DNA of 64,000 bases from Pelagerythrobacter sp041912895 (GCF_041912895.1 NZ_JAYSGI010000005.1:1-64000), one strand, 5' to 3'. Positions 33,399 to 42,544 are shown, counted from the first letter of the stretch. Translations and numbers: made by a program. Notes: generated from the letters alone by a model not told the origin.

Positions 33399-34955
33399 TT
33401 ACCTGTCGGCCGTTTCCGGGCTCCAGAGGTCAAATTTCGGCTCGACGAGGTCGGCGCTCCGCGCGCGTTCGTAGGCGGCTCCCGCCTTCAACAGCGCATG
33501 ATCCTGCCACTTCGCGCCGATGAAGCTGAGCCCGACCGGCAACCGCTCGACCGCGCCCATAGGCACGGTCAGATGTGGATAGCCCGCGATAGCTGCCAGA
33601 CTACCAGCGCCGATTCCGCCGGGAAAATTGTCGCCGTTGACGAGGTCGCTGGTCCACGCAGGCCCTGCCGTAGGGGCGACGAGAAAAGCGACATCGTGGT
33701 CGGCGAGCAATCGGTCGATGCCTTCTTCTCCCGCCAGCCGAAGCGAGTTCGCACGCGCGGCACGGAATTTCGCTTCATCCACTTCGGTCAGCGCCTGTTC
33801 GAAGGTTTCCTGCCCGAACCAGCGAAGCTCCTCGTCCGCATTCCCCTTGTTGAATGCCACGACATCGGCCAGCGAGCGCACGGGGATGTTCGCGGGCGAA
33901 TCCGACAGATAGGCATCCATCCCCTCGCGCAATTCGTAGAGAAGCACCGCGAACTCGTCGCGGTACATGGCGGCATGGGGTTCGAAATCGATCTCGACGA
34001 GTTCAGCCCCGGCGCGATCGAGGTCGGCAAGCGCGGCCTCGAACAGGGCGGTCACTTCCGGTCTGCTTCCCGCTTGTTTGCGCATCACGCCGATGCGGAC
34101 GCCATCGAGAGAGGCGGTGGCGAGGCCCTCGCGAAAGTCGACCGCGTGTCGGTCCGCGTCGGCTGTTGCTGGATCGGCCGGGTCGTTTCCGGCGATGGCG
34201 GTCAGCAACGCGGCGGCATCGGCCACGGTTCTGGTCATCGGCCCGGCAGTGTCCTGACTGGCGCTGATCGGCACGATATGGGTGCGACTGACGAGGCCGA
34301 CCGTTGGCTTGAACCCGACCACACCGTTTACGCTGGCCGGGCAGGTGATCGATCCGTCGGTTTCCGTCCCGATCGCCGCCCAGGCGAACCCGGCCGCGAC
34401 CGCCGCGCCGCTCCCCGACGAACTGCCGCAGGCGTTGCGGTCGGTCGCATGCGGGTTGCGCGTTAGCCCGCCGACCGCGCTCCACCCGCTGGTGGAGTTG
34501 CCGCTGCGGATGTTGGCCCATTCCGAGAGGTTGGTCTTGCCCATTACCACGCCGCCCGCCGCGCGCAGCCGCGCAATCAGCGGCGCGTCGCGGCCCGTGT
34601 TGTTGCCTGCCAGCGCCAGGCTGCCCGCAGTGGTCGGCAATTCGCGGGTTTCGATATTGTCCTTCACCAGAACGGTCCGACCGCGAAGCCAACCCTCGGC
34701 CTCCAGCGCGGCGATGATCTGCTGCTGGATGTCGGGCGCGAGCGCTATCACGGCGTTCACGCCGCCTCCGCCATCCTCGTTCTTTTCCATCGCGAGCAGG
34801 AAGCCGAGTGCGTCGACCTCCGCCTGAGTACTCGGCTGGAAGCCCTCGGGCAGGGCTGTCTGCCGCGATTCGATGTTATCTTTGGACGGCGTCTGAGCCG
34901 CTAAACTCGTGGTGGACAGGGCGAACAATGCCAAGGCGGCAGGGATATCTCTCAT
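33399..34955 (-). CDS. Secreted amidase (amidase signature family)
   Basis: A 518-residue protein with a signal peptide to about SLAAQ (residue 21) and the amidase signature. The Ser-cisSer-Lys triad is Lys98 (VLVKDN), Ser178 and Ser182 in ACGSSSGSGAAVAAG. It hydrolyses an amide or ester, substrate unknown; a periplasmic location is predicted. The start at 34955 (MRDIPAALAL) is chosen for its signal peptide; the track-length extension upstream lacks one. It is inserted antisense between tig and clpP, which otherwise form a common proteostasis block. Confidence 0.85.
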   Translation of the reverse strand: MRDIPAALALFALSTTSLAAQTPSKDNIESRQTALPEGFQPSTQAEVDALGFLLAMEKNEDGGGGVNAVIALAPDIQQQIIAALEAEGWLRGRTVLVKDNIETRELPTTAGSLALAGNNTGRDAPLIARLRAAGGVVMGKTNLSEWANIRSGNSTSGWSAVGGLTRNPHATDRNACGSSSGSGAAVAAGFAWAAIGTETDGSITCPASVNGVVGFKPTVGLVSRTHIVPISASQDTAGPMTRTVADAAALLTAIAGNDPADPATADADRHAVDFREGLATASLDGVRIGVMRKQAGSRPEVTALFEAALADLDRAGAELVEIDFEPHAAMYRDEFAVLLYELREGMDAYLSDSPANIPVRSLADVVAFNKGNADEELRWFGQETFEQALTEVDEAKFRAARANSLRLAGEEGIDRLLADHDVAFLVAPTAGPAWTSDLVNGDNFPGGIGAGSLAAIAGYPHLTVPMGAVERLPVGLSFIGAKWQDHALLKAGAAYERARSADLVEPKFDLWSPETADR

Positions 34956-35035
34956 CCCCGCACCGTGCCACCGCTTTCGAGCAAAGCAAGTCGGTTGCAC
35001 ACATGCGGACAAATCGATGGCCAAGGGTTAACGCC

Positions 35036-35065
35036 CTTGAACATCGCGCCGGGCATCGCGACATA
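35036..35065 (+). promoter_or_regulatory. Candidate promoter of clpP
   Basis: CTTGAA (35036-35041), inside which TTGAAC gives a -35, then 17 bases and GACATA (35060-35065) as -10. This fits a sigma-70 spacing. CTTGAA is also the -35 of RpoH promoters, but the -10 (CCCAT) is not matched. It lies 35 bases before the clpP start. Confidence 0.35.
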
Positions 35066-35099
35066 GCCGGTCGAGTTTCTGACGGAGGACATTTTTCCC

Positions 35100-35798
35100 A
35101 TGATCGACCTGTTCGGCACCGATGCCCATTCCTCGCAAGGGCAGTTTACCCGCGATCCGGTGACGGGCGCGCTGGTGCCGGTGGTGGTCGAGCAGACCAG
35201 CCGGGGCGAACGCAGCTTCGATATCTTCAGCCGCCTGCTGCGCGAACGCATCGTGTTCGTGACCGGGCAGGTCGAGGACAACATGGCCTCGCTCATCACC
35301 GCGCAGTTGCTGTTTCTGGAAAGCGAAAACCCGTCCAAGCCGATCTCGATGTACATCAATTCGCCTGGCGGTGTGGTGACGGCGGGCATGGCGATCCACG
35401 ACACCATGCAATACATCAAGCCGCGCGTCTCGACCGTGTGCATCGGGCAGGCCGCCAGCATGGGCAGCTTCCTCCTCGCCGCGGGCGAGCCGGGCATGCG
35501 CATCGCGCTGCCGAACGCGCGGATCATGGTCCACCAGCCTTCGGGCGGCGCGCGCGGCATGGCGAGCGACATCGAGATTCAGGCGCGCGAGATCCTGCGC
35601 ATCCGCCAGCGGATGAACGATCTCTACGTCAAGTACACCGGCCAGAGCCTCTCCGACATCGAGAAGGCGATGGACCGCGACACCTTCCTCGAAGCCGACG
35701 AAGCGATGAAGTTCGGCATCGTCGACAAGGTGTTCGAAACCCGGCCCGAGAACGAGGAACCGGGCGCGGATTCGGGCTCCGGCGGCGCGCCGGAGTAA
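35100..35798 (+). CDS. clpP: ATP-dependent Clp protease proteolytic subunit
   Basis: A 232-residue serine protease subunit. The catalytic triad is Ser120 (GQAASMGSF), His145 (IMVHQPSGG) and Asp194 (MDRDTF). The N-terminal extension of about 20 residues before the core may be a propeptide. The C-terminal tail is acidic and Gly-rich, about 15 residues longer than E. coli. It forms the tetradecameric protease that ClpX feeds. clpX follows 179 bases later in the same direction; that gap contains no gene and probably a second promoter. Confidence 0.97.
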   Translation: MIDLFGTDAHSSQGQFTRDPVTGALVPVVVEQTSRGERSFDIFSRLLRERIVFVTGQVEDNMASLITAQLLFLESENPSKPISMYINSPGGVVTAGMAIHDTMQYIKPRVSTVCIGQAASMGSFLLAAGEPGMRIALPNARIMVHQPSGGARGMASDIEIQAREILRIRQRMNDLYVKYTGQSLSDIEKAMDRDTFLEADEAMKFGIVDKVFETRPENEEPGADSGSGGAPE

Positions 35799-35977
35799 CG
35801 TCGGTTCCGGGGTTCGCCCGGGAGCGGGACATTAACTGTAGCATTTGGGCAACCTTGCCACTTCAGCTTGTGGCAATTCACCCATGCTAGGCCCGACGTG
35901 TTGATTAATGACCATCCGGCTCTAGAGTCGGTCGAATCCCGCCGTGGAATCTGGCGGGGGTTCGGGAACCACGGGAA

Positions 35978-37240
35978 ATGACCAAGTTGAGCGGAACCGA
36001 TAGCAAGTCCACCCTCTACTGCAGTTTCTGCGGCAAGAGCCAGCACGAGGTGAGGAAACTCATCGCGGGGCCGACGGTGTTCATCTGCGATGAGTGCGTC
36101 GAGCTGTGCAACGACATCATCCGCGAGGAGACCAAGGCGGGACTGACGGGCCGCAAGGAAGGCGAAGTGCCGACCCCGGCGGACATCTTCGGCACGCTCA
36201 ACGACTACGTGATCGGGCAGGACCGCGCCAAGCGCGTGCTCTCGGTCGCGGTCCACAATCATTACAAGCGCTTGAAGCACAGCGGCAAGGCGGGCGAGGT
36301 CGAGCTCGCCAAGTCGAACATCCTGCTCGTCGGCCCCACCGGCTCGGGCAAGACCCTGCTCGCCCAGACCCTGGCCCGCACGTTCGACGTGCCCTTCACC
36401 ATGGCCGACGCGACCACGTTGACCGAAGCCGGCTATGTCGGCGAGGATGTCGAGAACATCATCCTAAAACTGCTTCAGGCGAGCGACTACAACGTCGACA
36501 AGGCACAGCACGGCATCGTCTACATCGACGAGATCGACAAGATTACGCGCAAGGCGGAAAACCCCTCGATCACGCGCGACGTATCGGGCGAAGGCGTGCA
36601 GCAGGCGCTGCTCAAGCTGATGGAAGGCACCACCGCCTCGGTTCCGCCGCAGGGCGGGCGCAAGCATCCGCAGCAGGAATTCCTCCAGGTCGACACGACC
36701 AACATCCTGTTCATCTGCGGCGGCGCGTTCGCCGGGCTGGAAAAGGTGATCGCCGACCGCCTGCAGAAGCGCTCGATCGGCTTCGGCGCGCACGTCGCCG
36801 ACCCGGACAAGCGCCGCGTGGGCGAGCTGCTGGAAAAGTGCGAGCCGGAAGATCTGCTCAAGTTCGGTCTGATCCCCGAATTCGTCGGCCGCCTGCCGGT
36901 GATCGCCACGCTGCGCGACCTCGATATCGAAGCGCTGGTACAGATTCTGAGCGAGCCGAAGAACGCGCTGGTCAAGCAATACCGCAGGCTGTTCGAGCTT
37001 GAGGACGTCGAGCTGACGTTCACCGACGATGCGCTGGAAACGATCGCGCAGCGGGCGATCAAGCGCAAGACCGGTGCGCGCGGCCTGCGCTCGATCGTCG
37101 AAGGCATCCTGCTCGACACGATGTTCGACCTGCCCGACATGGACGGTGTGACCGAGATCGTGATCGACAAGGACGTCGTCGAGGGCCGCAAGGAGCCCAT
37201 CCGTGTGCTCGGCGGCGACGAGAAGGAAGAGGCGGCCTGA
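35978..37240 (+). CDS. clpX: ATP-dependent Clp protease ATP-binding subunit ClpX
   Basis: A 420-residue AAA+ unfoldase. The N-terminal zinc-binding domain has four cysteines (YCSFCGKS and FICDECVELC). Walker A GPTGSGKT is near residue 115, and Walker B is VYIDEIDK. The sensor and IGF loop segment KRSIGFGAHV is present, which contacts ClpP. It unfolds and delivers substrates including, in Caulobacter relatives, cell-cycle regulators such as CtrA. Length is the family norm. The 161-base gap after it contains no gene or clear terminator. Confidence 0.97.
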   Translation: MTKLSGTDSKSTLYCSFCGKSQHEVRKLIAGPTVFICDECVELCNDIIREETKAGLTGRKEGEVPTPADIFGTLNDYVIGQDRAKRVLSVAVHNHYKRLKHSGKAGEVELAKSNILLVGPTGSGKTLLAQTLARTFDVPFTMADATTLTEAGYVGEDVENIILKLLQASDYNVDKAQHGIVYIDEIDKITRKAENPSITRDVSGEGVQQALLKLMEGTTASVPPQGGRKHPQQEFLQVDTTNILFICGGAFAGLEKVIADRLQKRSIGFGAHVADPDKRRVGELLEKCEPEDLLKFGLIPEFVGRLPVIATLRDLDIEALVQILSEPKNALVKQYRRLFELEDVELTFTDDALETIAQRAIKRKTGARGLRSIVEGILLDTMFDLPDMDGVTEIVIDKDVVEGRKEPIRVLGGDEKEEAA

Positions 37241-37401
37241 CTTAGGCTGCCCGGCGGCCTGTGGGTCGCCCGACAGATCGGCCCGCACGGCGGCCGACAT
37301 AGCCTTTAACAAGGCGTTGAAGACGCGGCACGCGGCCGCGCGACGGACCGGGCCGACTGCGCCCGGCCCGCCATTATCATGCGAATACGAGGAATTTCAC
37401 C

Positions 37402-37599
37402 ATGGCCACGAACGCACAGCTCGCAGCCAAGCTCCTGCGCGACGCAAGCGGGTTCTTCCGCAACGTCGGCGAACAGAACCCGCCGCTGCAGGACCAGATG
37501 AACGACAACGCGCAGGTCTACGAACAGGTCGCCGCGATGGTCGAAAGCGACCCCACCGGCGAGCTGCCCGAACAGCAGCAGCAACAGCCGGAAAGCTGA
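37402..37599 (+). CDS. Conserved-looking small hypothetical protein
   Basis: A 65-residue soluble protein starting MATNAQLAAKLLRDASGFFRNVGEQNP, predicted helical, with a C-terminal acidic and Gln-rich tail (five Q in a row). The start has GAGGAA about 7 bases upstream. The length, start site and coding bias support a real gene, though I cannot name a family. Its stop is 1 base from the end of the convergent zinc-transporter gene. Confidence 0.65.
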   Translation: MATNAQLAAKLLRDASGFFRNVGEQNPPLQDQMNDNAQVYEQVAAMVESDPTGELPEQQQQQPES

Positions 37600-37600
37600 T

Positions 37601-38533
37601 CTAGCAGCTTTCCGACGACGAAAGGGCGCAGTCGCGGTCCAGCTCGATCTGGATCGTGGCGTGCCCGATCGCGTGATCGTGCGACAGGGCGTGCGCCACG
37701 GTGCGCAGGAAATCGTCGCCCGGATGGCCGCCGGGCATCACTAGGTGCGCGGTCAGCGCGGTCTCGGTCGTGCTCATCGGCCAGATGTGGAGATCGTGAA
37801 CCGCCTCCACGCCCGCCAGCCCTTGCAGATAGGACCGCACATCGGGCTCCGATATGCCTTCTGGCACGGCGTGCAGGCCCATCTTCACGCTGTCCTTCAG
37901 CAGGCTCCAGGTGCCCCAGGCGATCACCGCCACGATCGCCAAGCTGGTGACCGGATCGATCCAGTGCGCGCCGGTCAGCAGGATCGCCACGCCGGCTATG
38001 ACCACGCCGAACGATACCAGCGCGTCGGCGAGCATGTGCAGATAGGCGCCGCGGATATTCAGGTCGGCATGGCGGCCGCGCATGAACAGCATTGCAGTCG
38101 CGCCGTTGATGACGATTCCGATCCCGGCCACGATCACCATCGTCCACCCCTGCACTTCGGCGGGTTCAGACAGGCGGTTGATCGTCTCGAACAGGATCGC
38201 CCCGATCGCGACCAGCAGCAACCCGGCGTTGGCGATCGCGGCGAGGATGGTCGAGCTCTTGAAGCCGTAGGTGAACCGCCCGCTCGCCGGGCGCTTCGCC
38301 GCCGCCGCTGCGCCCCAGGCGAGCAGCAGGCTCATCACGTCGGACAGGTTGTGCCCGGCATCGGCAACCAGCGCCATCGAACCCGAGATGAAGCCGTAAG
38401 TCGCCTCCACCACCACGAACACGGTGTTGAGCACCACGCCGATCGCGAACGCGCGCCCGAAGTCGGCCGGGGCATGCGAATGCCCATGCCCATGGCCATG
38501 CGCAGCGTGATCGTGGGAATGGCCTGCGCCCAT
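37601..38533 (-). CDS. Cation diffusion facilitator (zinc exporter)
   Basis: A 310-residue CDF transporter with a His-rich start (GHSHDHAAHGHGHGHSHA) and six helices. The metal-site pattern in helices 2 and 5 is seen as VADAGHNLSD and LHMLADAL (H/D-x3-D). The C-terminal cytoplasmic domain has HDLHIWPMS. This is the ZitB/CzcD-like group exporting Zn2+, and possibly Co2+. The start at 38533 is 5 bases after the mtgA stop, so they are in one operon. Upstream GTG at 38542 would overlap mtgA. Confidence 0.92.
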   Translation of the reverse strand: MGAGHSHDHAAHGHGHGHSHAPADFGRAFAIGVVLNTVFVVVEATYGFISGSMALVADAGHNLSDVMSLLLAWGAAAAAKRPASGRFTYGFKSSTILAAIANAGLLLVAIGAILFETINRLSEPAEVQGWTMVIVAGIGIVINGATAMLFMRGRHADLNIRGAYLHMLADALVSFGVVIAGVAILLTGAHWIDPVTSLAIVAVIAWGTWSLLKDSVKMGLHAVPEGISEPDVRSYLQGLAGVEAVHDLHIWPMSTTETALTAHLVMPGGHPGDDFLRTVAHALSHDHAIGHATIQIELDRDCALSSSESC

Positions 38534-38538
38534 CGCCG

Positions 38539-39207
38539 TCACCCGTAGATGCAGGCGTCGAGCCCGTCGCGGCGCACCACGCCGATCCGGGCCGCGATGG
38601 TGTTGCCGTAGCGGCGGGTGAAGCCCGACGGGTTTATCACCGAACGTTCCTTGGGCAGCGGCAGGGCGGCCGCCATGCGCGCCGCCTCGCTGCGTGTCAT
38701 GCGCGCGGCGGAGTGGTTGAAGTACCGTTGTGCACCCGCTTCGGCCCCGTAGGTGCCGATCCCGGTCTCGGCGACGTTGAGGTAGATCTCCATGATCCGC
38801 CGCTTGCCCCAGATCTGCTCGATCAGGAAGGTGAACCACGCCTCCACGCCCTTGCGCGCATAGCCGCCGCCTTGCCACAGGAACACGTTCTTGGCGGTCT
38901 GCTGGCTGATCGTGGAGCCGCCGCGGATACGTCCGCCTTGCGCGTTGCGCTCCATCGCCTGCTCGATCGCCTCGCGGTCGAAGCCGTCGTGCGAACAGAA
39001 CTTGCCGTCCTCCGCCGCGATCACCGCGCTTACCAGATTGCGGTCGATATTGCTGAGCGGCTCCCAGTTCTTCGTGATGCCGTTGCCGTCCATCAGCATC
39101 GTCGCGGTGACGGGGGGCGGCACGAACTTGAACAGCACGACGACCGCGAGGCTGAGGCCCACGAACCACAGGAATATCTTGGCGAGCAGCGTCAGGAACC
39201 AGCGCAT
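38539..39207 (-). CDS. mtgA: Monofunctional peptidoglycan glycosyltransferase
   Basis: A 222-residue GT51 enzyme anchored by one N-terminal helix (about 6-28). The catalytic Glu is in AEDGKFCSHDGFD (about 64-77), and the second region GGSTISQQTAKN is complete; the third is EIYLNVAETG. It polymerises lipid II into glycan strands in the periplasm. No transpeptidase domain is present. The start at 39207 (MRWFLTLL) is preferred over a longer in-frame ATG at 39243. The gene lies 40 bases beyond the end of the HxlR gene on the same strand. Confidence 0.93.
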   Translation of the reverse strand: MRWFLTLLAKIFLWFVGLSLAVVVLFKFVPPPVTATMLMDGNGITKNWEPLSNIDRNLVSAVIAAEDGKFCSHDGFDREAIEQAMERNAQGGRIRGGSTISQQTAKNVFLWQGGGYARKGVEAWFTFLIEQIWGKRRIMEIYLNVAETGIGTYGAEAGAQRYFNHSAARMTRSEAARMAAALPLPKERSVINPSGFTRRYGNTIAARIGVVRRDGLDACIYG

Positions 39208-39247
39208 GGTGGCAGCGATAGGGCGCTCGGCCCGCGCGCGCAATCGC

Positions 39248-39628
39248 TCAGCCGCGCGCGTCGTATCGGGCGCGCGCAGCCTCGATCGCCGCGATATTGC
39301 GCTCGGCCCATTGCCATACGCCGCAGAACGCTTCGGCCAGTTCGTGACCGAGCGTGGTCAGACGATATTCGACGCGCGGTGGAACCTCGGGGTGGACGGT
39401 GCGCGTCACCAGCCCCTCGCGCTCCATCTGGCGCAGGGTCTGGGTCAGCATCTTCTGGCTAATCCCCGGCACGTTGCGGCCGAGCGCGCTGAAGCGTTGC
39501 TCGCCATCTTCCTCCAGCGCCTCGATCACCAGCAGCGTCCACTTGTCGGCCACGCGGCCGATTGTCTCGTCCACGAGGGCATCGATGCGCGGGTCGGAGT
39601 GATAGCTGGTGTGCGGATTGGCGGCCAT
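39248..39628 (-). CDS. HxlR family transcriptional regulator
   Basis: A 126-residue winged-helix regulator with the HxlR pattern RVADKWTLLVIEAL (about 25-38), FSALGRNVPGISQKMLTQTLRQMEREGLVTR-like recognition region, and PPRVEYRLTTLG. It is divergent to a short-chain dehydrogenase with a 100-base gap. HxlR proteins usually control such an adjacent oxidoreductase, so repression of the SDR gene is likely. The start at 39628 gives the usual length. Confidence 0.9.
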   Translation of the reverse strand: MAANPHTSYHSDPRIDALVDETIGRVADKWTLLVIEALEEDGEQRFSALGRNVPGISQKMLTQTLRQMEREGLVTRTVHPEVPPRVEYRLTTLGHELAEAFCGVWQWAERNIAAIEAARARYDARG

Positions 39629-39728
39629 TACTTTCTCAGCGGTAACTACGGCACTTTCGGGTGCCTTCTTTCCATTGGTACGTGACGGCCTAGATTGAGG
39701 AGAAGCCAGACGCAATTGGAGACACATC

Positions 39729-40472
39729 ATGAAAGCAAGCGGCAACACCATCCTCGTCACCGGCGGCGGCAGCGGCATCGGGCGTGAACTCGCCCGGCGC
39801 TGGCACGCGCTGGGCAACACCGTGATCGTCGCCGGACGCAGCGCCGACACGCTGGATGAAACCGCCGATGGTCACGAGAACATCCACGCCATGACCTTCG
39901 ACGTGTCCGACCCGCAGGATATCGCGCGCTTCGCCAAGGAACTCACGGCGCGCTTCCCCGCGCTCAATGTGCTGGTGAACAACGCCGGGATCATGCGGTT
40001 CGAGGACGTGACGGCGAAGCGCGATCTGGCCGATGCCGAAGCCACGATCGTCACCAATCTGCTCGGTCCGATCCGGCTCACCGACGCGCTGATCGACCAC
40101 CTGACGGCGCAGGAGGGTGCGGCGATCGTCAACGTCAGTTCGGGCCTCGCCTTCGTGCCGTTGCCCAGAACGGCGACTTATTCGGCGACCAAGGCGGCGA
40201 TCCACAGCTATTCGATTTCGCTGCGCGCGCAGCTTGAAGGGAAGGTCGAGGTGATCGAGATCGTCCCGCCCGCCGTGCAAACCGAACTGACGCCTGGCCA
40301 ATCGACGCGCGAAGGCTACCTGCCGCTCGATACCTATATCGATCAAGTCATGGCGCAGTTCGAAAGCGGCGAACCGGGCGACGAGGTCAACGTTCCGAAC
40401 TCGCTGTATCTGCGCAACGCGGAGGCCGAGGGCCGATTTGGTGAAACGCTGGCGATGCTCGGCAGCCTGTAG
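39729..40472 (+). CDS. Short-chain dehydrogenase/reductase (DltE-like)
   Basis: A 247-residue classical SDR. Cofactor motif TGGGSGIG at 11-18, NNAG at 84-87, catalytic Ser138, Tyr151 and Lys155 (YSATK). ARG at 35-37 with no acidic residue after strand 2 suggests NADP(H). Substrate unknown. It resembles DltE-type proteins often found with HxlR regulators. The start at 39729 is 100 bases from the divergent HxlR start. It ends at a strong bidirectional terminator. Confidence 0.9.
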   Translation: MKASGNTILVTGGGSGIGRELARRWHALGNTVIVAGRSADTLDETADGHENIHAMTFDVSDPQDIARFAKELTARFPALNVLVNNAGIMRFEDVTAKRDLADAEATIVTNLLGPIRLTDALIDHLTAQEGAAIVNVSSGLAFVPLPRTATYSATKAAIHSYSISLRAQLEGKVEVIEIVPPAVQTELTPGQSTREGYLPLDTYIDQVMAQFESGEPGDEVNVPNSLYLRNAEAEGRFGETLAMLGSL

Positions 40473-40499
40473 GCCTCGCGACCGCCAGCACCGGATACG

Positions 40500-40538
40500 A
40501 AAAGGGCGCGAGAGGCAGATAACCTCTCGCGCCCTTTT
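40500..40538. terminator. Strong bidirectional terminator between the SDR gene and rpoH
   Basis: AAAAGGGCGCGAGAGG pairs perfectly with CCTCTCGCGCCCTTTT around a seven-base loop. Each arm ends in A/T so it acts for both converging genes. Confidence 0.9.
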
Positions 40539-40554
40539 GTGTTCTCGGCGTGGT

Positions 40555-41460
40555 TTACGCGATGCCGGGCGTCAGCCGCTGGCCGGCGATGGCCTTCATC
40601 GCTTTCTGCAGCTTCTCGAACGCGCGCACCTCGATCTGCCGGATACGCTCGCGGCTCACGTCGTAGACCTGGCTCAGTTCCTCCAGCGTCTGCGGGTTTT
40701 CCGTCAGGCGCCGTTCGGTAAGGATGTGCTTCTCGCGATCGTTGAGCCCGTCCATCGCCTCCACCAGCATGTCGTGGCGGACCTCCGCCTCCTCGGCGTC
40801 GGCGACGGTTTCGTCCTGCAACGGGCGGTCGTCGGTCAGCCAATCCTGCCATTCGCCGGAGCCTTCCTCGCTTCCGCGCATCGGCGAATTGAGCGAACCG
40901 TCGCCGCCCATCATCATCCGCCGGTTCATGTTGACGACTTCCTGCTCCGGCACGCCGAGATCGGTGGCGATCTTGGTCACGTCGTCGGGGTGGAGATCCG
41001 AATCCTCGTAGGCGTCGAGGTTCTTCTTCATCCGCCGCAGGTTGAAGAACAGCTTCTTCTGCGCCGCGGTGGTGCCCATCTTCACGAGGCTCCACGAACG
41101 GAGAATGAACTCCTGGATGCTCGCCTTGATCCACCACATCGCATAAGTCGCGAGGCGGAAGCCGCGATCGGCCTCGAACTTCTTGACGCCCTGCATCAGG
41201 CCCACGTTACCCTCGGAAATGAGGTCGCTGACCGGCAGGCCGTAGCCGCGATAGCCCATGGCGATCTTCGCCACCAAGCGCAGGTGGCTCGTCACCAGTT
41301 GCGCGGCGGCGTCTGAATCTTCATGCTCCTCGAACCGCTTGGCGAGCATGTATTCCTGCTCTGCCGTCAGCACGGGGAACTTCTTGATCTCGGAGAGATA
41401 GCGGTTGAGGCTCTGCTCACCGCCGAGCGCCGGAACGCTCAATGCCTTGCTGTTGCTCAC
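40555..41460 (-). CDS. rpoH: RNA polymerase heat-shock sigma factor
   Basis: A 301-residue sigma-32 type factor. The RpoH box QKKLFFNLR is at 134-142. Region 2 includes LISEGNVGLMQGV and ATYAMWWIKASIQEFI; region 4.2 helix-turn-helix is SQVYDVSRERIRQIEVRAFEKL. It directs heat-shock promoters. The GTG start at 41460 is inferred because homologues begin about 12 residues before PALGGEQSLNRY; an in-frame ATG at 41514 would lie over the presumed leader. The convergent SDR gene ends at a shared terminator. Confidence 0.95.
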   Translation of the reverse strand: MSNSKALSVPALGGEQSLNRYLSEIKKFPVLTAEQEYMLAKRFEEHEDSDAAAQLVTSHLRLVAKIAMGYRGYGLPVSDLISEGNVGLMQGVKKFEADRGFRLATYAMWWIKASIQEFILRSWSLVKMGTTAAQKKLFFNLRRMKKNLDAYEDSDLHPDDVTKIATDLGVPEQEVVNMNRRMMMGGDGSLNSPMRGSEEGSGEWQDWLTDDRPLQDETVADAEEAEVRHDMLVEAMDGLNDREKHILTERRLTENPQTLEELSQVYDVSRERIRQIEVRAFEKLQKAMKAIAGQRLTPGIA

Positions 41461-41538
41461 TTTACCCTGACCTTTCTCGTGTCGACCGTGCGGGTCTGGA
41501 CCCCTGATGGGCATCCGTGCGTGCCGGCCACATAGCTA

Positions 41539-41567
41539 CATATAGGACGCGAGTGTTGCGGATTGAA
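41539..41567 (-). promoter_or_regulatory. Candidate promoter of rpoH
   Basis: On the minus strand TTCAAT (-35, 41567-41562), 17 bases, TATATG (-10, 41544-41539). This is the only near-consensus pair in the 123-base gap after rluD. The upstream edge overlaps TGAACCGACTTTCA, a 14-base sequence also present in the TonB receptor promoter. Confidence 0.35.
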
Positions 41568-41583
41568 CCGACTTTCATCGATT

Positions 41584-42528
41584 TCAACGAGCGGTTTCGT
41601 CGATGAGTTCCCGCATATCGGCAGGCAATTCGGCCCGGAAATCCACCCTTTCGCCGGTGATCGGATGATCGAAGCCGAGCGCGGCGGCGTGGAGGGCCTG
41701 CCTGGCGAAACCGATCTGGCGAAGAAGCGGGCGAAGCGCTGCGGGAGTGCGTCCATAGACAGAATCACCCAATAGCGGATGGCCGATTGACGCACAGTGA
41801 ACGCGCACCTGATGCGTGCGCCCGGTTTCCAACCGGCATTCGATCAGCGCGCAATCGCGCAGGAATTTCAAGGTCCTGTAATGCGTGACCGCGTGCTTGC
41901 CGCGCGTCGATTCGGGCGCGAGCACAGCCATCTTCTTGCGGTTCGCGTCCGAGCGGCCGATTCGCCCTGCAACCGTTCCCGCCGCAGGGCGTGGATGCCC
42001 GGCGCAGACGGCAAGATAGGCGCGCGAGATCGTGTGGTCGGCGAACTGCCGCGCCAGCCCTTCGTGCGCGGCGTCGGTCTTGGCGACGACCAGCAGACCC
42101 GAGGTATCCTTGTCGATCCGGTGGACGATCCCCGGCCGCGCGACGCCGTTGATGCCCGACAGCCGCCCGGCGCAATGATGCAGCAGCGCGTTGACCAGCG
42201 TGCCGTCGCGGTTGCCGACGGCGGGATGGACGACCAGCCCGGCAGGCTTGTTCACCACGATCAGGTGATCGTCCTCGAACACGATATCGAGCGGGATGTC
42301 CTGCGCCTCGGCGGCGAGCGGCGTGGACGGCGGCACGTCGATCGCGAAAGCCGCACCCTCGGTGGCCTTGGCCGATGCGCCGCGCACCACCGCGCCGCCC
42401 ACCGACACCCGCCCTTCGCCCATCAGCGCCTTCACCCGTTCACGCGACAGGCCCGAAGCCTCGGCCAGCGCCTTGTCGAGACGGCCAGCGCCTCCAAGCA
42501 CACCTTCGATGACTTCGCCGCCCGACAT
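41584..42528 (-). CDS. rluD: Ribosomal large subunit pseudouridine synthase, RluD type
   Basis: A 314-residue pseudouridine synthase. An S4 RNA-binding domain covers about 12-70 (RLDKALAEASGLSRERVKALM). The catalytic motif HRIDKDTSGLLVVAK contains the active Asp, and GRTHQVRVH is the family's third motif. RluD modifies 23S rRNA helix 69; RluC is the alternative but the S4 domain layout and length fit RluD. The start at 42528 overlaps none and sits 16 bases from the divergent JAMM gene. Confidence 0.88.
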   Translation of the reverse strand: MSGGEVIEGVLGGAGRLDKALAEASGLSRERVKALMGEGRVSVGGAVVRGASAKATEGAAFAIDVPPSTPLAAEAQDIPLDIVFEDDHLIVVNKPAGLVVHPAVGNRDGTLVNALLHHCAGRLSGINGVARPGIVHRIDKDTSGLLVVAKTDAAHEGLARQFADHTISRAYLAVCAGHPRPAAGTVAGRIGRSDANRKKMAVLAPESTRGKHAVTHYRTLKFLRDCALIECRLETGRTHQVRVHCASIGHPLLGDSVYGRTPAALRPLLRQIGFARQALHAAALGFDHPITGERVDFRAELPADMRELIDETAR

Positions 42529-42544
42529 GCTAGGTCCATGCGCG

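Noticed and set aside
35799..35977. A possible RpoH promoter upstream of clpX (CTTGTG and CCCATGCTA)
   Set aside because: The spacing between the two boxes is only 8 bases, too short for any sigma-32 promoter.
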